Translations under genes and position numbers: made by a program | Notes under the pieces: model-generated | What the model saw: only the letters and a program-made list of their open reading frames with translations | The model's database searches: none | Told to the model about the DNA's origin: nothing | Assembly (NCBI RefSeq): GCF_027941835.1 | Contig: NZ_CP116005.1 | Coordinates: forward strand, 3,363,501-3,427,500 | Length of the DNA stretch: 64,000 nt | Source of the DNA: Sphingosinicella microcystinivorans | GTDB taxonomy: Bacteria > Pseudomonadota > Alphaproteobacteria > Sphingomonadales > Sphingomonadaceae | Direction of reading: 5' to 3' | Part shown: piece after piece, positions 11,122 through 23,500 of the stretch | How the letters are laid out: the number at the start of each line of letters is the position of its first letter | Position numbering within the stretch: the first letter of the stretch is position 1

Positions 11122-11763
11122 ATGTCCGGCTTCGATGAGTTGATCGACGGCTACCGCCGGTTTCGCGGCGGCGCCTATATCGCCCAGAAGGCGCGCTATG
11201 ATGCGCTGAGGTCGAGCCAGAGCCCCAAGACGATGATCATTTCCTGCTCGGACAGCCGCGTCGATCCGACGCTGATCTTCGATGTGGGCCCGGGCGAGAT
11301 TTTCGCGGTGCGGAACATCGCCAACCTGGTGCCGCCGTTCGAGATCGGCGGCGGGCGCCACGGCGTTTCGGCCGCATTGGAGTTCGCCGTGACGCAGCTC
11401 GAGGTCGAGAGCGTCGTGGTGATGGGCCATGGCGGCTGCGGCGGCGTGCAGGCCGCGCTGACCCGCAAGTTCGAGGGCGCGCCGGCGGGCGCGGGCGGCT
11501 TCATCGCGAACTGGATCGACCTGCTGGACGAGGCGCGCGACCGCATCCTCCACGAGCATGACGGCCATCTGGGCCGGGAGGTCGAGTATGCGCTGGAGCT
11601 GGAGGCGGTGAAGGTTTCCCTGCGAAACCTCCGCACCTTCCCCTGCATCCCCGAGCGCGAGGCCGCGGGCAAGCTGAAGTTGATCGGCGCCTACTTCGCG
11701 ATCCGGGACGGCGTGCTGCACGTCCTCGACGAGGCGACCGGCATCTTTACCCCGGCGGGATGA
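11122..11763 (+). CDS. beta-carbonic anhydrase
   Basis: The 213-residue enzyme interconverts CO2 and bicarbonate. Zinc ligands are seen in CSDSRVDP (Cys, with the Asp-Arg dyad) and HGGCGG (His and Cys). The N-terminal SGFDELIDGYRRFRGG is typical of the plant-like beta class. Bicarbonate is used by carbamoyl phosphate synthase (carAB, same window) and carboxylases, but the gene is not in an operon with them. It is followed by the structured leader of gdhA. A second, gamma-class homologue lies at 24127. Confidence 0.95.
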   Translation: MSGFDELIDGYRRFRGGAYIAQKARYDALRSSQSPKTMIISCSDSRVDPTLIFDVGPGEIFAVRNIANLVPPFEIGGGRHGVSAALEFAVTQLEVESVVVMGHGGCGGVQAALTRKFEGAPAGAGGFIANWIDLLDEARDRILHEHDGHLGREVEYALELEAVKVSLRNLRTFPCIPEREAAGKLKLIGAYFAIRDGVLHVLDEATGIFTPAG

Positions 11764-11772
11764 TTTCCTGAA

Positions 11773-13257
<1,485 letters not shown>

Positions 13258-13276
13258 CGGCGGCGCCCGTATCCCA

Positions 13277-14674
13277 TCAGATGTGCAGGGGCCGTCCGTA
13301 GGCGGCGAGCACGCTTTCGTGCATCATTTCCGAAAGCGTCGGGTGCGGGAAGGTCGTGCCGATCAGTTCGGCCTCAGTCGTCTCGAGCTCGCGCGCGACG
13401 ACATAGCCCTGAATGAGTTCCGTGACCTCTGCGCCGACCATGTGCGCGCCGAGGAGCTCGCCGGTCGCCTCGTCGAACACGGTCTTCACGAATCCCTCGG
13501 TTTCGCCGAGCGCGATCGCCTTGCCGTTGCCGATGAAGGGGAACTTGCCGACCTTCACCTTGTAGCCCGCCTCCTTCGCCTTCGCCTCGGTGAGGCCCAC
13601 GGAGGCGACCTGCGGGCGTGAGTAGGTGCAGCCGGGGATGTTCGCCGTGCTGAGCGCGTGAACGTCCTTCACCCCCGCCATCTTCTCCACGCAGACGACG
13701 GCCTCGTGCATCGCCTTGTGCGCGAGCCACGGCCCGCTCGTCACGTCGCCGATGGCCCAGATGCCGTCGACATTGGTGCGGCCATAGCCGTCCGTCTCGA
13801 TATGCCTGTTCGGAAGCTGCTTCACGCCCAGCGTTTCGAGGCCGATGTCCTCGACGTTCGGCACGATACCGATGGCGACGATGGCGTGGCTGAAGTCCTG
13901 CGTCTCCACCTTGCCGTCGGCGAACTTGATCTCGGCCTTCACGCCCTTGGCGCCCGCCTCCAGCTTCTGGACGCCGGTTTTCGTGTGGATCGTCATGCCC
14001 TGCTTGGTGAGTTGCTTCTCCATGAACGCGCTCACCTCGGCGTCCTCGACGGGCAGGATACGCTCCAGCATCTCGACGACCGTCACCTTGGCGCCGAGGT
14101 CCGAATAGAAGCTCGCGAACTCGATGCCGATGGCGCCCGAGCCGATCACCAGCAGCGTTTCCGGCACCGCCTCCGGCACCAGCGCGTGGCGATACGTCCA
14201 GATACGCTTGCCGTCCGCCTTCGCGAACGGAAGCTCACGGGCGCGGGCACCGGTCGCGACGATGATGTTCTTCGCCGAAAGCGCGGTCGTCTTGCCGTCC
14301 TTGGAAACGGAGAGCTTCCCTTTCCCCGTCAGCGTGCCGACGCCCTCGTGGACGTCGATCTTGTGCTTCTTCATCAAGCCCTTGACGCCGCCGTTCAACT
14401 GATCGGCGACCTTGCGGCTGCGCTCGACCACCTTCTTGATGTCGAAGGACGGCTTCTCGGCGCTCAGACCGTAAGCCGAGGCGTGCATCAGGTAGTGGAA
14501 GATCTCCGACGAGCGCAGCAGCGCCTTCGTCGGGATGCACCCCCAGTTGAGGCAGATGCCGCCGAGCCGCTCGCGCTCGACGATGGCGGTCTTCATGCCG
14601 AGTTGCGCCGCCCGGATCGCCGCGACATAGCCCCCCGGCCCGGAGCCGAGGACGATGAGATCATAGCTGGACAT
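13277..14674 (-). CDS. lpdA: dihydrolipoyl dehydrogenase (E3)
   Basis: This 465-residue flavoprotein reoxidises the dihydrolipoyl arm of 2-oxoacid dehydrogenases. The N-terminal FAD site is VLGSGPGGYVAAIRAAQLG, the redox disulfide is in GGICLNWGCIPTKALL, the NAD site is IGSGAIGIEFASFY, and the C-terminal catalytic motif is HPTLSEMMHE. It is the last gene of pdhA-pdhB-pdhC-lpdA, 9 nt after pdhC, so it most likely serves pyruvate dehydrogenase. Confidence 0.97.
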   Translation of the reverse strand: MSSYDLIVLGSGPGGYVAAIRAAQLGMKTAIVERERLGGICLNWGCIPTKALLRSSEIFHYLMHASAYGLSAEKPSFDIKKVVERSRKVADQLNGGVKGLMKKHKIDVHEGVGTLTGKGKLSVSKDGKTTALSAKNIIVATGARARELPFAKADGKRIWTYRHALVPEAVPETLLVIGSGAIGIEFASFYSDLGAKVTVVEMLERILPVEDAEVSAFMEKQLTKQGMTIHTKTGVQKLEAGAKGVKAEIKFADGKVETQDFSHAIVAIGIVPNVEDIGLETLGVKQLPNRHIETDGYGRTNVDGIWAIGDVTSGPWLAHKAMHEAVVCVEKMAGVKDVHALSTANIPGCTYSRPQVASVGLTEAKAKEAGYKVKVGKFPFIGNGKAIALGETEGFVKTVFDEATGELLGAHMVGAEVTELIQGYVVARELETTEAELIGTTFPHPTLSEMMHESVLAAYGRPLHI

Positions 14675-14683
14675 GGGCGATCC

Positions 14684-15970
14684 TTACGCGACGAGGGTAA
14701 GCGGGTTCTCGACGAGGCGCTTGAACGCCTGCATCAGGCGCGCGCCGTCCGCGCCGTCGATGGCGCGGTGGTCGAAGCTGCCGGTCGCCGACATCACCGT
14801 GGCGATGGCGAGCGCGTCGTTCACCACGAACGGCCGCTTCTCGCCCGCGCCGATCGCCATGATCATCCCCTGCGGTGGGTTGATGACGGCCTCGAACTGC
14901 TTGATGCTGTACATGCCCATGTTGGAGATGGAGGCCGTGCCGCCCTGATATTCATGCGGCTGGAGCTTGCCCTCCTTGGCGCGGGCGGCGAGTTCCTTCA
15001 TCTCGGTCGCGATGGCGGACAGGCTCTTGCCGTTCGCGCCGACGATGATCGGCGTGATGAGGCCGTTCGGGATCGACACCGCCACCGAGATGTCGGCGCG
15101 GCTGTACTTGAAGAGCTGGTCGCCTGAGATCGAGACGTTGCACTCCGGCACCTCGATCAGCGCGGCGGCGAGCGCCTTGATCAGCAGGTCGTTGACGCTG
15201 AGCTTCACTCCGCGCGGCTCCAGCGCCGCGTTCAGCTCGCTGCGCAGCTTGAGGAGCGCGTCGAGCTCGATGTCCACGGTGAGGTAGATGTGCGGAATCG
15301 TCTGCTTGGCCTCGGTGAGACGGCGCGCGATGGTCTTGCGCATGTTCGAGAGCTTCACCGCCTCGTGCGGAATGTCGGTCTCGAACGTGGCCGGAGCCGT
15401 GACCGGCAAAGGCGCGGCAGCGGCCTTTGCCGCAGGCGCGGCGGCAGCCGGTTTGCCGCCGTCGAGGTCCGCCTTGACGACACGCCCGCCGGGGCCGCTG
15501 CCCTGAACGCCGCCGAGGTCGATGCCCTTCGCCTCTGCGATGCGGCGCGCGAGCGGGCTCACCTTGACGCGGTCGCCTGCATCCGCCGCCGCCGGAGCAG
15601 GAGCCGCAGGCTTCGGCGTTTCCGCCTTCGCCGGTTCCGGCGCGGGCTGCGGCTTCTCTTCGGCCTTGGGGGCAGGCGCTGCCGCTTTCGGTTCGGCTTT
15701 CGCGGCCTTCGGCGCGGAGACCGCCTCACCCTCTTCCGCGAGCACGGCGATCAGCTGGCCGACCGGCACGTCCTCCGTTCCCGCCGCGACGACGATCTTC
15801 GCGACGACGCCCTCGTCGATGGCTTCAACCTCCATCGTCGCCTTGTCGGTCTCGATCTCGGCGATGACGTCGCCCGGCGACACCTTGTCGCCTTCCTTCA
15901 CCAGCCACTTCGCGAGCGTCCCCGTCTCCATCGTCGGCGACAGCGCGGGCATCGTAATGTCAATCGGCAT
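14684..15970 (-). CDS. pdhC: pyruvate dehydrogenase E2, dihydrolipoamide acetyltransferase
   Basis: This 428-residue protein has an N-terminal lipoyl domain (lipoyl Lys in [13 protein letters not shown]), an Ala/Pro/Lys-rich linker, a peripheral-subunit-binding domain (VSPLARRIAEAKGIDL) and a catalytic domain ending in SFDHRAIDGADGARL with the active-site His and Asp. It transfers acetyl from E1 to CoA. The start is ATG at 15970, 2 nt after the pdhB stop. Only one lipoyl domain is present, but PdhB next door brings a second. Confidence 0.96.
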   Translation of the reverse strand: MPIDITMPALSPTMETGTLAKWLVKEGDKVSPGDVIAEIETDKATMEVEAIDEGVVAKIVVAAGTEDVPVGQLIAVLAEEGEAVSAPKAAKAEPKAAAPAPKAEEKPQPAPEPAKAETPKPAAPAPAAADAGDRVKVSPLARRIAEAKGIDLGGVQGSGPGGRVVKADLDGGKPAAAAPAAKAAAAPLPVTAPATFETDIPHEAVKLSNMRKTIARRLTEAKQTIPHIYLTVDIELDALLKLRSELNAALEPRGVKLSVNDLLIKALAAALIEVPECNVSISGDQLFKYSRADISVAVSIPNGLITPIIVGANGKSLSAIATEMKELAARAKEGKLQPHEYQGGTASISNMGMYSIKQFEAVINPPQGMIMAIGAGEKRPFVVNDALAIATVMSATGSFDHRAIDGADGARLMQAFKRLVENPLTLVA

Positions 15971-15972
15971 GT

Positions 15973-17357
<1,385 letters not shown>

Positions 17358-17358
<1 letters not shown>

Positions 17359-18365
17359 CAGTAGCTCCCCACCAGAACGTCGGTATAAAGCTCGGACAGT
17401 TCCGGCTCGGGCGTCTGCTCGGCGAAGTCGGCGGAATCGTTGACGATGGCCCGTACCTCCTTCTCGATGTCCTTGAGCTTCGCCTCGTCCACCCCGGCGG
17501 CGAGCAGGTGCTTCTTCGCGGCCTCGATCGGGTCGGACTTCTCGCGCATTTCCTGCACTTCTTCGCGCGAGCGGTACTTCGCGGGGTCGGACATGGAGTG
17601 GCCGCGATAGCGGTAGGTCTTCAGCTCCAGCAGCAGCGGCCCCTTCCCCGCGCGCACCCAGTCGATCGCCATCTCGGCGGCGCCGCGCACTTCGAGCACG
17701 TCCATGCCGTTCACCTGCACGCCCTCGATGCGGAAGCTTTCGCCGCGGCGGTAAAGCTGGTCCTCGGCGCTGGCGCGGTTGACGCTGGTGCCCATTGCGT
17801 ACTGGTTGTTCTCGACGATGTAGACCACGGGCAGCTTCCACAACTCCGCCATGTTGAAGCTCTCGTAGACCTGCCCCTGGTTGGCGGCGCCGTCGCCGAA
17901 GTAGGTGAGGCAGACGTTGCCGTCGCCCTTGTACTTGTGCGCGAACGCAAGGCCGGTGCCGAGCGGCACCTGCGCGGCGACGATGCCGTGGCCGCCGTAG
18001 AAGCCGTGCTCGACGCTGAACATGTGCATCGAGCCGCCCTTGCCCTTGGAGATGCCGGCGGCGCGGCCGGTCAGCTCCGCCATCACCGCCCGCGATTCGA
18101 TGCCGCAGGCGAGCATGTGGCCGTGGTCGCGGTAGCCGGTGATGACGCTGTCCCCGGCTTTCAGCGCGGACTGGAGGCCGACGACGACGGCCTCCTGCCC
18201 GATGTAGAGATGGCAGAAGCCGCCGATCAGCCCCATGCCGTAAAGCTGGCCCGCCTTTTCCTCGAAACGGCGGATGAGCAGCATCTGGCGGTAGAAATCG
18301 AGGAGTTCGTCGACGCTCGCCTTGTAGGGCGAATAATCGGGCAGCCGGTCCAGCCCCTCGCGCAC
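17358..18365 (-). CDS. pdhA: pyruvate dehydrogenase E1 alpha (start codon uncertain)
   Basis: The thiamine-diphosphate E1 alpha subunit decarboxylates pyruvate. [20 protein letters not shown] opens the conserved region, and the ThDP site is [17 protein letters not shown]. The listed start is GTG at 18365 (335 residues), but GGAG directly abuts it and spacing is poor. The same frame stays open upstream to a TAA at about 18497. It encodes a Lys/Pro/Ala-rich leader like the natural N-termini of this family, right after a strong GAGGAGGGG site (18457-18465). That site is followed by ATC ATC, not by ATG, GTG or TTG. The real product may therefore be about 30 residues longer. Confidence 0.93.
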
Positions 18366-18561
18366 CTCCGATTTCCGGTGCGTCGCCGTCGCGGTCTTGC
18401 TCTTGCATGCGGCAGGTTTGGGCTTGGGCGCGGTTTTCGCCTCTTTGGTTCGCGGAGCGATGATCCCCTCCTCTGTTTCGCAGGGTAAAGTTTTTTACTT
18501 CACCGCCGCTATACGTGCGACCGCGTGTAAAGTTCAAGCACGGGCCGCAACCCGCGCCGCT

Positions 18562-18876
18562 TTATTTGTCGAGACGGATGACGAATTCGTCCTCGCGGAC
18601 GAGGCCCAGATTTTCGCGCACGAGTTCGTCGGCGAGGTCGGGATCGACCTTGGCGGGATCGAGGAGCGCGACCTTGCGCTCGAGGTCGGCCTTGCGCTTG
18701 GCGACGGCCTCGGCCTCACGGGCGAGACGCGTCTGCTCGGCCTTGTAGCCGCCGAGCGCGAGGATGCCCGTGTCGCCCGCCACGGCGTGCCATCCGAAGA
18801 ACGCGACGAGCCCGATGCACAGCGCCGGGAGCCACGCGGAACGGATGTAGGAGACAAGGCGGACGGGTTCGCTCAC
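18562..18876 (-). CDS. ftsB: FtsB/DivIC-type septum formation initiator
   Basis: The 104-residue protein has one N-terminal membrane helix (about 14-34, LPALCIGLVAFFGWHAV). A coiled coil (about 42-72, EQTRLAREAEAVAKRKADLERK) and a short conserved tail (ELVRENLGLVREDEFVI) follow. This is the architecture of FtsB, which links FtsL and FtsQ at the divisome. I chose GTG 18876 with AAAGGCGG ahead of it; a TTG at 18912 would add 12 polar residues. It follows eno, an association widespread in proteobacteria. Confidence 0.88.
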   Translation of the reverse strand: MSEPVRLVSYIRSAWLPALCIGLVAFFGWHAVAGDTGILALGGYKAEQTRLAREAEAVAKRKADLERKVALLDPAKVDPDLADELVRENLGLVREDEFVIRLDK

Positions 18877-18915
18877 GCCCGCCTTTGAATCACGCGAATC
18901 CCGATGATTCAAGCG

Positions 18916-20241
<1,326 letters not shown>

Positions 20242-20313
20242 TCAGCCTCGGCGTGCGGGGCAACGCCGCTTGTTCGGCCCTTGCCGCGAAGCCGCCTTGT
20301 TTTTGCCCGCGAC

Positions 20314-20338
20314 GGAACCAACATCCGGTCCTATTGTT
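20314..20338 (+). promoter_or_regulatory. EcfG-type (general stress sigma) promoter
   Basis: GGAAC (20314-20318) and GTT (20336-20338) are separated by 17 nt. This matches the GGAAC-N16/17-GTT pattern known for EcfG, the sigma factor of the alphaproteobacterial general stress response. It lies 36 nt upstream of the first gene of a three-gene membrane-protein operon, a sensible distance for a promoter. No better sigma70 pair is apparent in the gap. Motif match only. Confidence 0.6.
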
Positions 20339-20373
20339 GTACTACAGCCCCTGTAAGCCCGAAAGGAACTGGC

Positions 20374-20802
20374 ATGTCCGACACTCTTCCCGCGCCTGCT
20401 GCCGACGATCCTGCGCCCCCGAAGACGGACCGGCTGGCCACCATCAAGGCCGAAGCCGGCAAGCTGAAAACCGAAGCCTCGACGAAGGCGCGCAGCGCTG
20501 CCGAGGAAGGCAAGGCCAAGGCCGCCGAAACGCTGGGCAGCGTCTCGCACGTCACGCGCGAGGCCGCCGACAAGCTGAAGGGCACGCAGGCCGAGCCGCT
20601 TGCGAACATCATCAATTCGGCCGCCGATTCAGTGGAATCCTTCGCGCATCGGATGCGCGAGAAGTCGGTCGACGACATCATCGACGACACGCGCGAACTG
20701 GTGCGCCGCTCGCCCGTGCTGGTGATCGCCGTGGCCGCCGCGGCGGGCTTCATCGTCTCGCGGTTCCTGAAGGCCAGTCGCGGCAGCGACACAGAGGCCT
20801 GA
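20374..20802 (+). CDS. ElaB/YqjD/DUF883-like membrane-anchored protein
   Basis: The 142-residue protein is mostly Ala/Lys/Glu-rich amphipathic helix (about 20-100), ending in a single membrane helix (about 118-134, VLVIAVAAAAGFIVSRFL) and a short tail. The architecture and the C-terminal GFIVSRFLK recall the ElaB/YqjD (DUF883) family, inner-membrane proteins linked to stationary phase and reported to bind ribosomes in E. coli. That role is not shown here. I chose ATG 20374 with GAAAGGAA ahead. It lies behind the EcfG-type promoter and is followed after 14 nt by a holin-like gene. Confidence 0.75.
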   Translation: MSDTLPAPAADDPAPPKTDRLATIKAEAGKLKTEASTKARSAAEEGKAKAAETLGSVSHVTREAADKLKGTQAEPLANIINSAADSVESFAHRMREKSVDDIIDDTRELVRRSPVLVIAVAAAAGFIVSRFLKASRGSDTEA

Positions 20803-20816
20803 GAGGACCAACAGGG

Positions 20817-21173
20817 GTGGCCGATCAGAACGTAAAGATCTCCGACCTCTTCGAGCGCCTCGTCGACGAGGGTGGCGACCTGTTGCAGGCGGAGGTCCGC
20901 ATCGCCGAGGCGAAGATCGCGCGGCGGTTGCAGCTTGCGCGCTTGCCGCTCGGCCTGCTCAGCGCCTCGGTCGCGCTGGCGTTCGTGGCGCTGATGGGGC
21001 TGGCGACGGCGCTCGTCGTGCTGCTCGGGCCCCATGTCGGCTTCTTCCTCGCGGTGGTGATCGTCACGCTGATTGCCGCCGGGGCGTCGTGGCTGTTGTT
21101 CGTTGAAGGACGCAGACGTCTCGAAATCGTGGTCGAGCCCCCGTCCCTGCTGCGCAACCGGAGCGAAAAGTGA
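20817..21173 (+). CDS. phage-holin-like (superfamily III) membrane protein
   Basis: The 118-residue protein has an N-terminal amphipathic helix (VKISDLFERLVDEGGDLLQAE) and two closely spaced membrane helices (about 44-66 and 72-92). This is the layout of the putative actinobacteriophage holin family (Pfam Phage_holin_3_6), which is widespread in chromosomes without phage. Start GTG 20817 follows an AGGGG site. It ends in a GTGA overlap with the next gene. A lytic role is unlikely; it is probably part of a stress-related membrane unit with its two neighbours. Confidence 0.7.
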   Translation: MADQNVKISDLFERLVDEGGDLLQAEVRIAEAKIARRLQLARLPLGLLSASVALAFVALMGLATALVVLLGPHVGFFLAVVIVTLIAAGASWLLFVEGRRRLEIVVEPPSLLRNRSEK

Positions 21174-22039
21174 ACGACAAGACCGTCGATACGGCACTCT
21201 ACGAAGCGGACGCCGCCGAGGCGCGGCGACGCATCGCGCTCACCCTCGGCGAGATCCGGCACCGGCTCGATCCCCGCACGATCGCCAACGAGGCGATCGA
21301 CGCGGCAACCGAACGCGGGGCGGAAATCATCGCGCGCGGCCGTCAGGCGGCGCGCAACAATCTCGGCGCGATCTCCATCGCCGGTGCGCTTGCCGGCATG
21401 ATGGCCGGCGCGCGGCATTATCGGAAAGACAGAAAGGCACCCGCCATGACCCAGTACGACGACGAACTCGGTAACGAAGCGCCGGGCAAGGACCGGCTGG
21501 AGAGCGTGAAGCAGACCGCGCAGCACGTTCGCGAAACCGTGACGCACAAGGCGCAGGCCGCGCGCGAGGTGGCGGGCGAAACGCTCGCCTCGGCGCGGCA
21601 ACACGCGGGCGACGCGTGGGAAACGGCGCGCGAGCGCGCGGCGGACTATTCGGAGCGTGCGAAGGCGCAAGCCGCGAAGGCGCGCGAGCGCACCGTGGAA
21701 AGCGTCGACCAGAACCCGCTCACCGCCGTGCTCGCGGGCGCGGCGCTCGGCGCGATCATCGGCGCGCTGCTGCCGCGCAGCGACCGCGAGAACCGCACCA
21801 TCGGCCCGGTCCGCGACAAGCTCGCGTCGACGGCGCGCGGCGCGGCCAGGGCGGCGCGCACCGCCGGCGAGGCGAAGCTTGCCGAGCTCGGCATCAAGGA
21901 AGCCGCCAAGCTGCGCTTCAGCGAGATCAAGGAAGGCGCGGCCGAGGTCGCAAAGTCGGCGACCTCCGCGGTCCGCGGGAAGAGCAAGGCGGTCAACGGC
22001 AGCAAGGCCGAGGACGACAGCCCGGCCGAACTCGCCTGA
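21170..22039 (+). CDS. DUF3618-type membrane and coiled-coil protein
   Basis: The 289-residue protein begins with a DUF3618-like segment (ARRRIALTLGEIRHRLDP). A first hydrophobic stretch is at about 66-80 and a second at about 186-203 (PLTAVLAGAALGAIIGALL). Between and after them are long Ala/Lys/Glu/Arg helices with LEA-like composition. It starts at GTG 21170 inside the previous stop (GTGA), so translation is coupled. Function is unknown; operon position and composition suggest an envelope stress role. It converges on the DUF2336 gene with a 7-nt gap. Confidence 0.7.
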   Translation: MNDKTVDTALYEADAAEARRRIALTLGEIRHRLDPRTIANEAIDAATERGAEIIARGRQAARNNLGAISIAGALAGMMAGARHYRKDRKAPAMTQYDDELGNEAPGKDRLESVKQTAQHVRETVTHKAQAAREVAGETLASARQHAGDAWETARERAADYSERAKAQAAKARERTVESVDQNPLTAVLAGAALGAIIGALLPRSDRENRTIGPVRDKLASTARGAARAARTAGEAKLAELGIKEAAKLRFSEIKEGAAEVAKSATSAVRGKSKAVNGSKAEDDSPAELA

Positions 22040-22046
22040 ACTGTAG

Positions 22047-22997
22047 CTAGGCGGCGGCGGGCACCACCTCGTCGATTTCCGACGGCACGAGGCCGACCTC
22101 GCGCAGCATCCGCCGCGCGGAGTCGGGATGTTCGAACGCTTCGACGACGAGGCCGTAGCGTATCCCGGTGAGCCGCGACACCACCGCCTGCATCAGCTCG
22201 CGGTCGCCGAGCCGCCCAGCGCGGATGACGAGCGAGGGCTGGAGCTTCCCCGCGGCGTGGAGCTGGTCGACCATGGCGATGAGGTCGAGCACGTCCGTCT
22301 CGCCCCCGCCGAGAATGAACGCCGCGCCTTCCGAAACCTGCGAAAGCCCTTCGGCGAACTGCCGGAAGCGGTCCCCCTCGCCCGTCATGCGCGCCCGGAG
22401 GCGGCTGGAGACCAGCGCGACGAGCCGCTCCGCGATGGCAAGCGGCAGCGACGGGCGGTCGGCGAGCGGCAGCGCCACCGCCTCCTCGTCGCCGAAGCGC
22501 TCGACGGCGCGCGCCATCGCGGGTTCCGCGATGTCCGCGCCGGCGTTGGCGGCAAGCGTCGACACCGCCCGCACCTCGGCGTGTTCGACGATCGCGGCCG
22601 AGACCGGCTCGCGCACCACGGGCCGCGCGGCGATCGCCACGCGGTGCTCCTCGCTGCGCGATTTCACGATCTCGACGAGCATGTCGTCGTCGAGAAGGTC
22701 GCTCGCCTTCAGGATCGGCTCGGCGACCTCGATGACGTCGTGCGCCATGCGCAGCGCGACGTCCTGCGGGATGTCGTTGCTGGAGGCGATGGTCTGCGCC
22801 AGCGCCTTGCGCACCTCCACCTCGACGTCGTGGGCGATCGCGCGCACGATGTCGTCCGCGATGCCGCGCTCGCGGTCGCCCAGCAGGCGCCGTGTGTAGC
22901 TGTGCCCAAGCTTGCGCGCGAGCACGCGCCGGGCATCCGCGTCCGGATTCTCCTGCAGCCGCTCGACGTCGGCAAGGGAGGGCAGAAGCGGGTCCAT
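22047..22997 (-). CDS. DUF2336 domain-containing protein
   Basis: The 316-residue, largely helical protein has HEAT-like repeats. The family pattern is visible at about residues 60-160: VRKALAQTIASSNDIPQDV, VAEPILKASDLLDDD, EIVKSRSEEHRVAIAARP, with NAGADI. DUF2336 proteins are common in alphaproteobacteria and of unknown function. No signal peptide or membrane helix is seen. It diverges from the cytochrome c gene, and the perfect palindrome CGATTAATCG at 23026-23035 lies between them. Confidence 0.85.
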   Translation of the reverse strand: MDPLLPSLADVERLQENPDADARRVLARKLGHSYTRRLLGDRERGIADDIVRAIAHDVEVEVRKALAQTIASSNDIPQDVALRMAHDVIEVAEPILKASDLLDDDMLVEIVKSRSEEHRVAIAARPVVREPVSAAIVEHAEVRAVSTLAANAGADIAEPAMARAVERFGDEEAVALPLADRPSLPLAIAERLVALVSSRLRARMTGEGDRFRQFAEGLSQVSEGAAFILGGGETDVLDLIAMVDQLHAAGKLQPSLVIRAGRLGDRELMQAVVSRLTGIRYGLVVEAFEHPDSARRMLREVGLVPSEIDEVVPAAA

Positions 22998-23025
22998 CCC
23001 TTTACAATAGCCCGAAAAACATTAC

Positions 23026-23035
23026 CGATTAATCG
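23026..23035. repeat. 10-bp palindrome in the DUF2336/cytochrome c divergent region
   Basis: CGATTAATCG is a perfect 10-bp palindrome midway between two divergent genes, placed where an operator could act on both. Short palindromes also occur by chance, so regulatory meaning is only a suggestion. Confidence 0.3.
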
Positions 23036-23088
23036 CCGATTCACGGGGGATCGCGCATTCCATCCGCATGGAAAAGAAAGTTACGCAC

Positions 23089-23472
23089 ATGAAGACGCAC
23101 GCTGTTGGACTGGTTGCCCTTTCAGCTTTTGCCGTGCTGGTTTCCGGCCCGGCTGCCGCTGCTGACGGAGCGCAACTGTTCAAGAGCCGCTGCGGCATCT
23201 GCCATTGGGACCCGGCGCAGGCGGACGAAAAACCGCGCCAGGGGCCGACGCTCAAGAAGCTGATCGGCCGCACCGCGGGCACGGAAAAGAGCTTCCCGCG
23301 CTATTCGCCGGCCATGAAGAAGGCCGGTTTCGCGTGGACGGCGGACAAGCTCGACTCCTATCTCGAAAACCCGCGCACGACGGTTCCGGGAACCACGATG
23401 GCCTTTGTCGGGTTGAAGAAGCCTGACGAGCGCAAGGCGGTCGTCGACTATCTCTTGAAGGCGGCGCGCTGA
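23089..23472 (+). CDS. class I c-type cytochrome, periplasmic
   Basis: The 127-residue precursor starts with a signal peptide (about 1-24, cleavage near AAA-ADG). The heme site CGICH and a probable Met ligand in TTMAFVGLKKPDER follow. The GQGP/GPTLKKLIGR pattern and length match cytochromes of the c2/mitochondrial type, so it is likely an electron carrier to a terminal oxidase. I chose ATG 23089; an ATG 21 nt upstream would add seven charged residues before the signal peptide. It is followed by mlaC after 28 nt. Confidence 0.9.
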   Translation: MKTHAVGLVALSAFAVLVSGPAAAADGAQLFKSRCGICHWDPAQADEKPRQGPTLKKLIGRTAGTEKSFPRYSPAMKKAGFAWTADKLDSYLENPRTTVPGTTMAFVGLKKPDERKAVVDYLLKAAR

Positions 23473-23500
23473 GCGGCGCCGGGTTTACGGAGTTTCATCT

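Noticed and set aside
20817-21173. Phage holin as evidence of a prophage
   Set aside because: No endolysin, structural or integrase genes are nearby; the gene lies in a stress-type operon of chromosomal membrane proteins.
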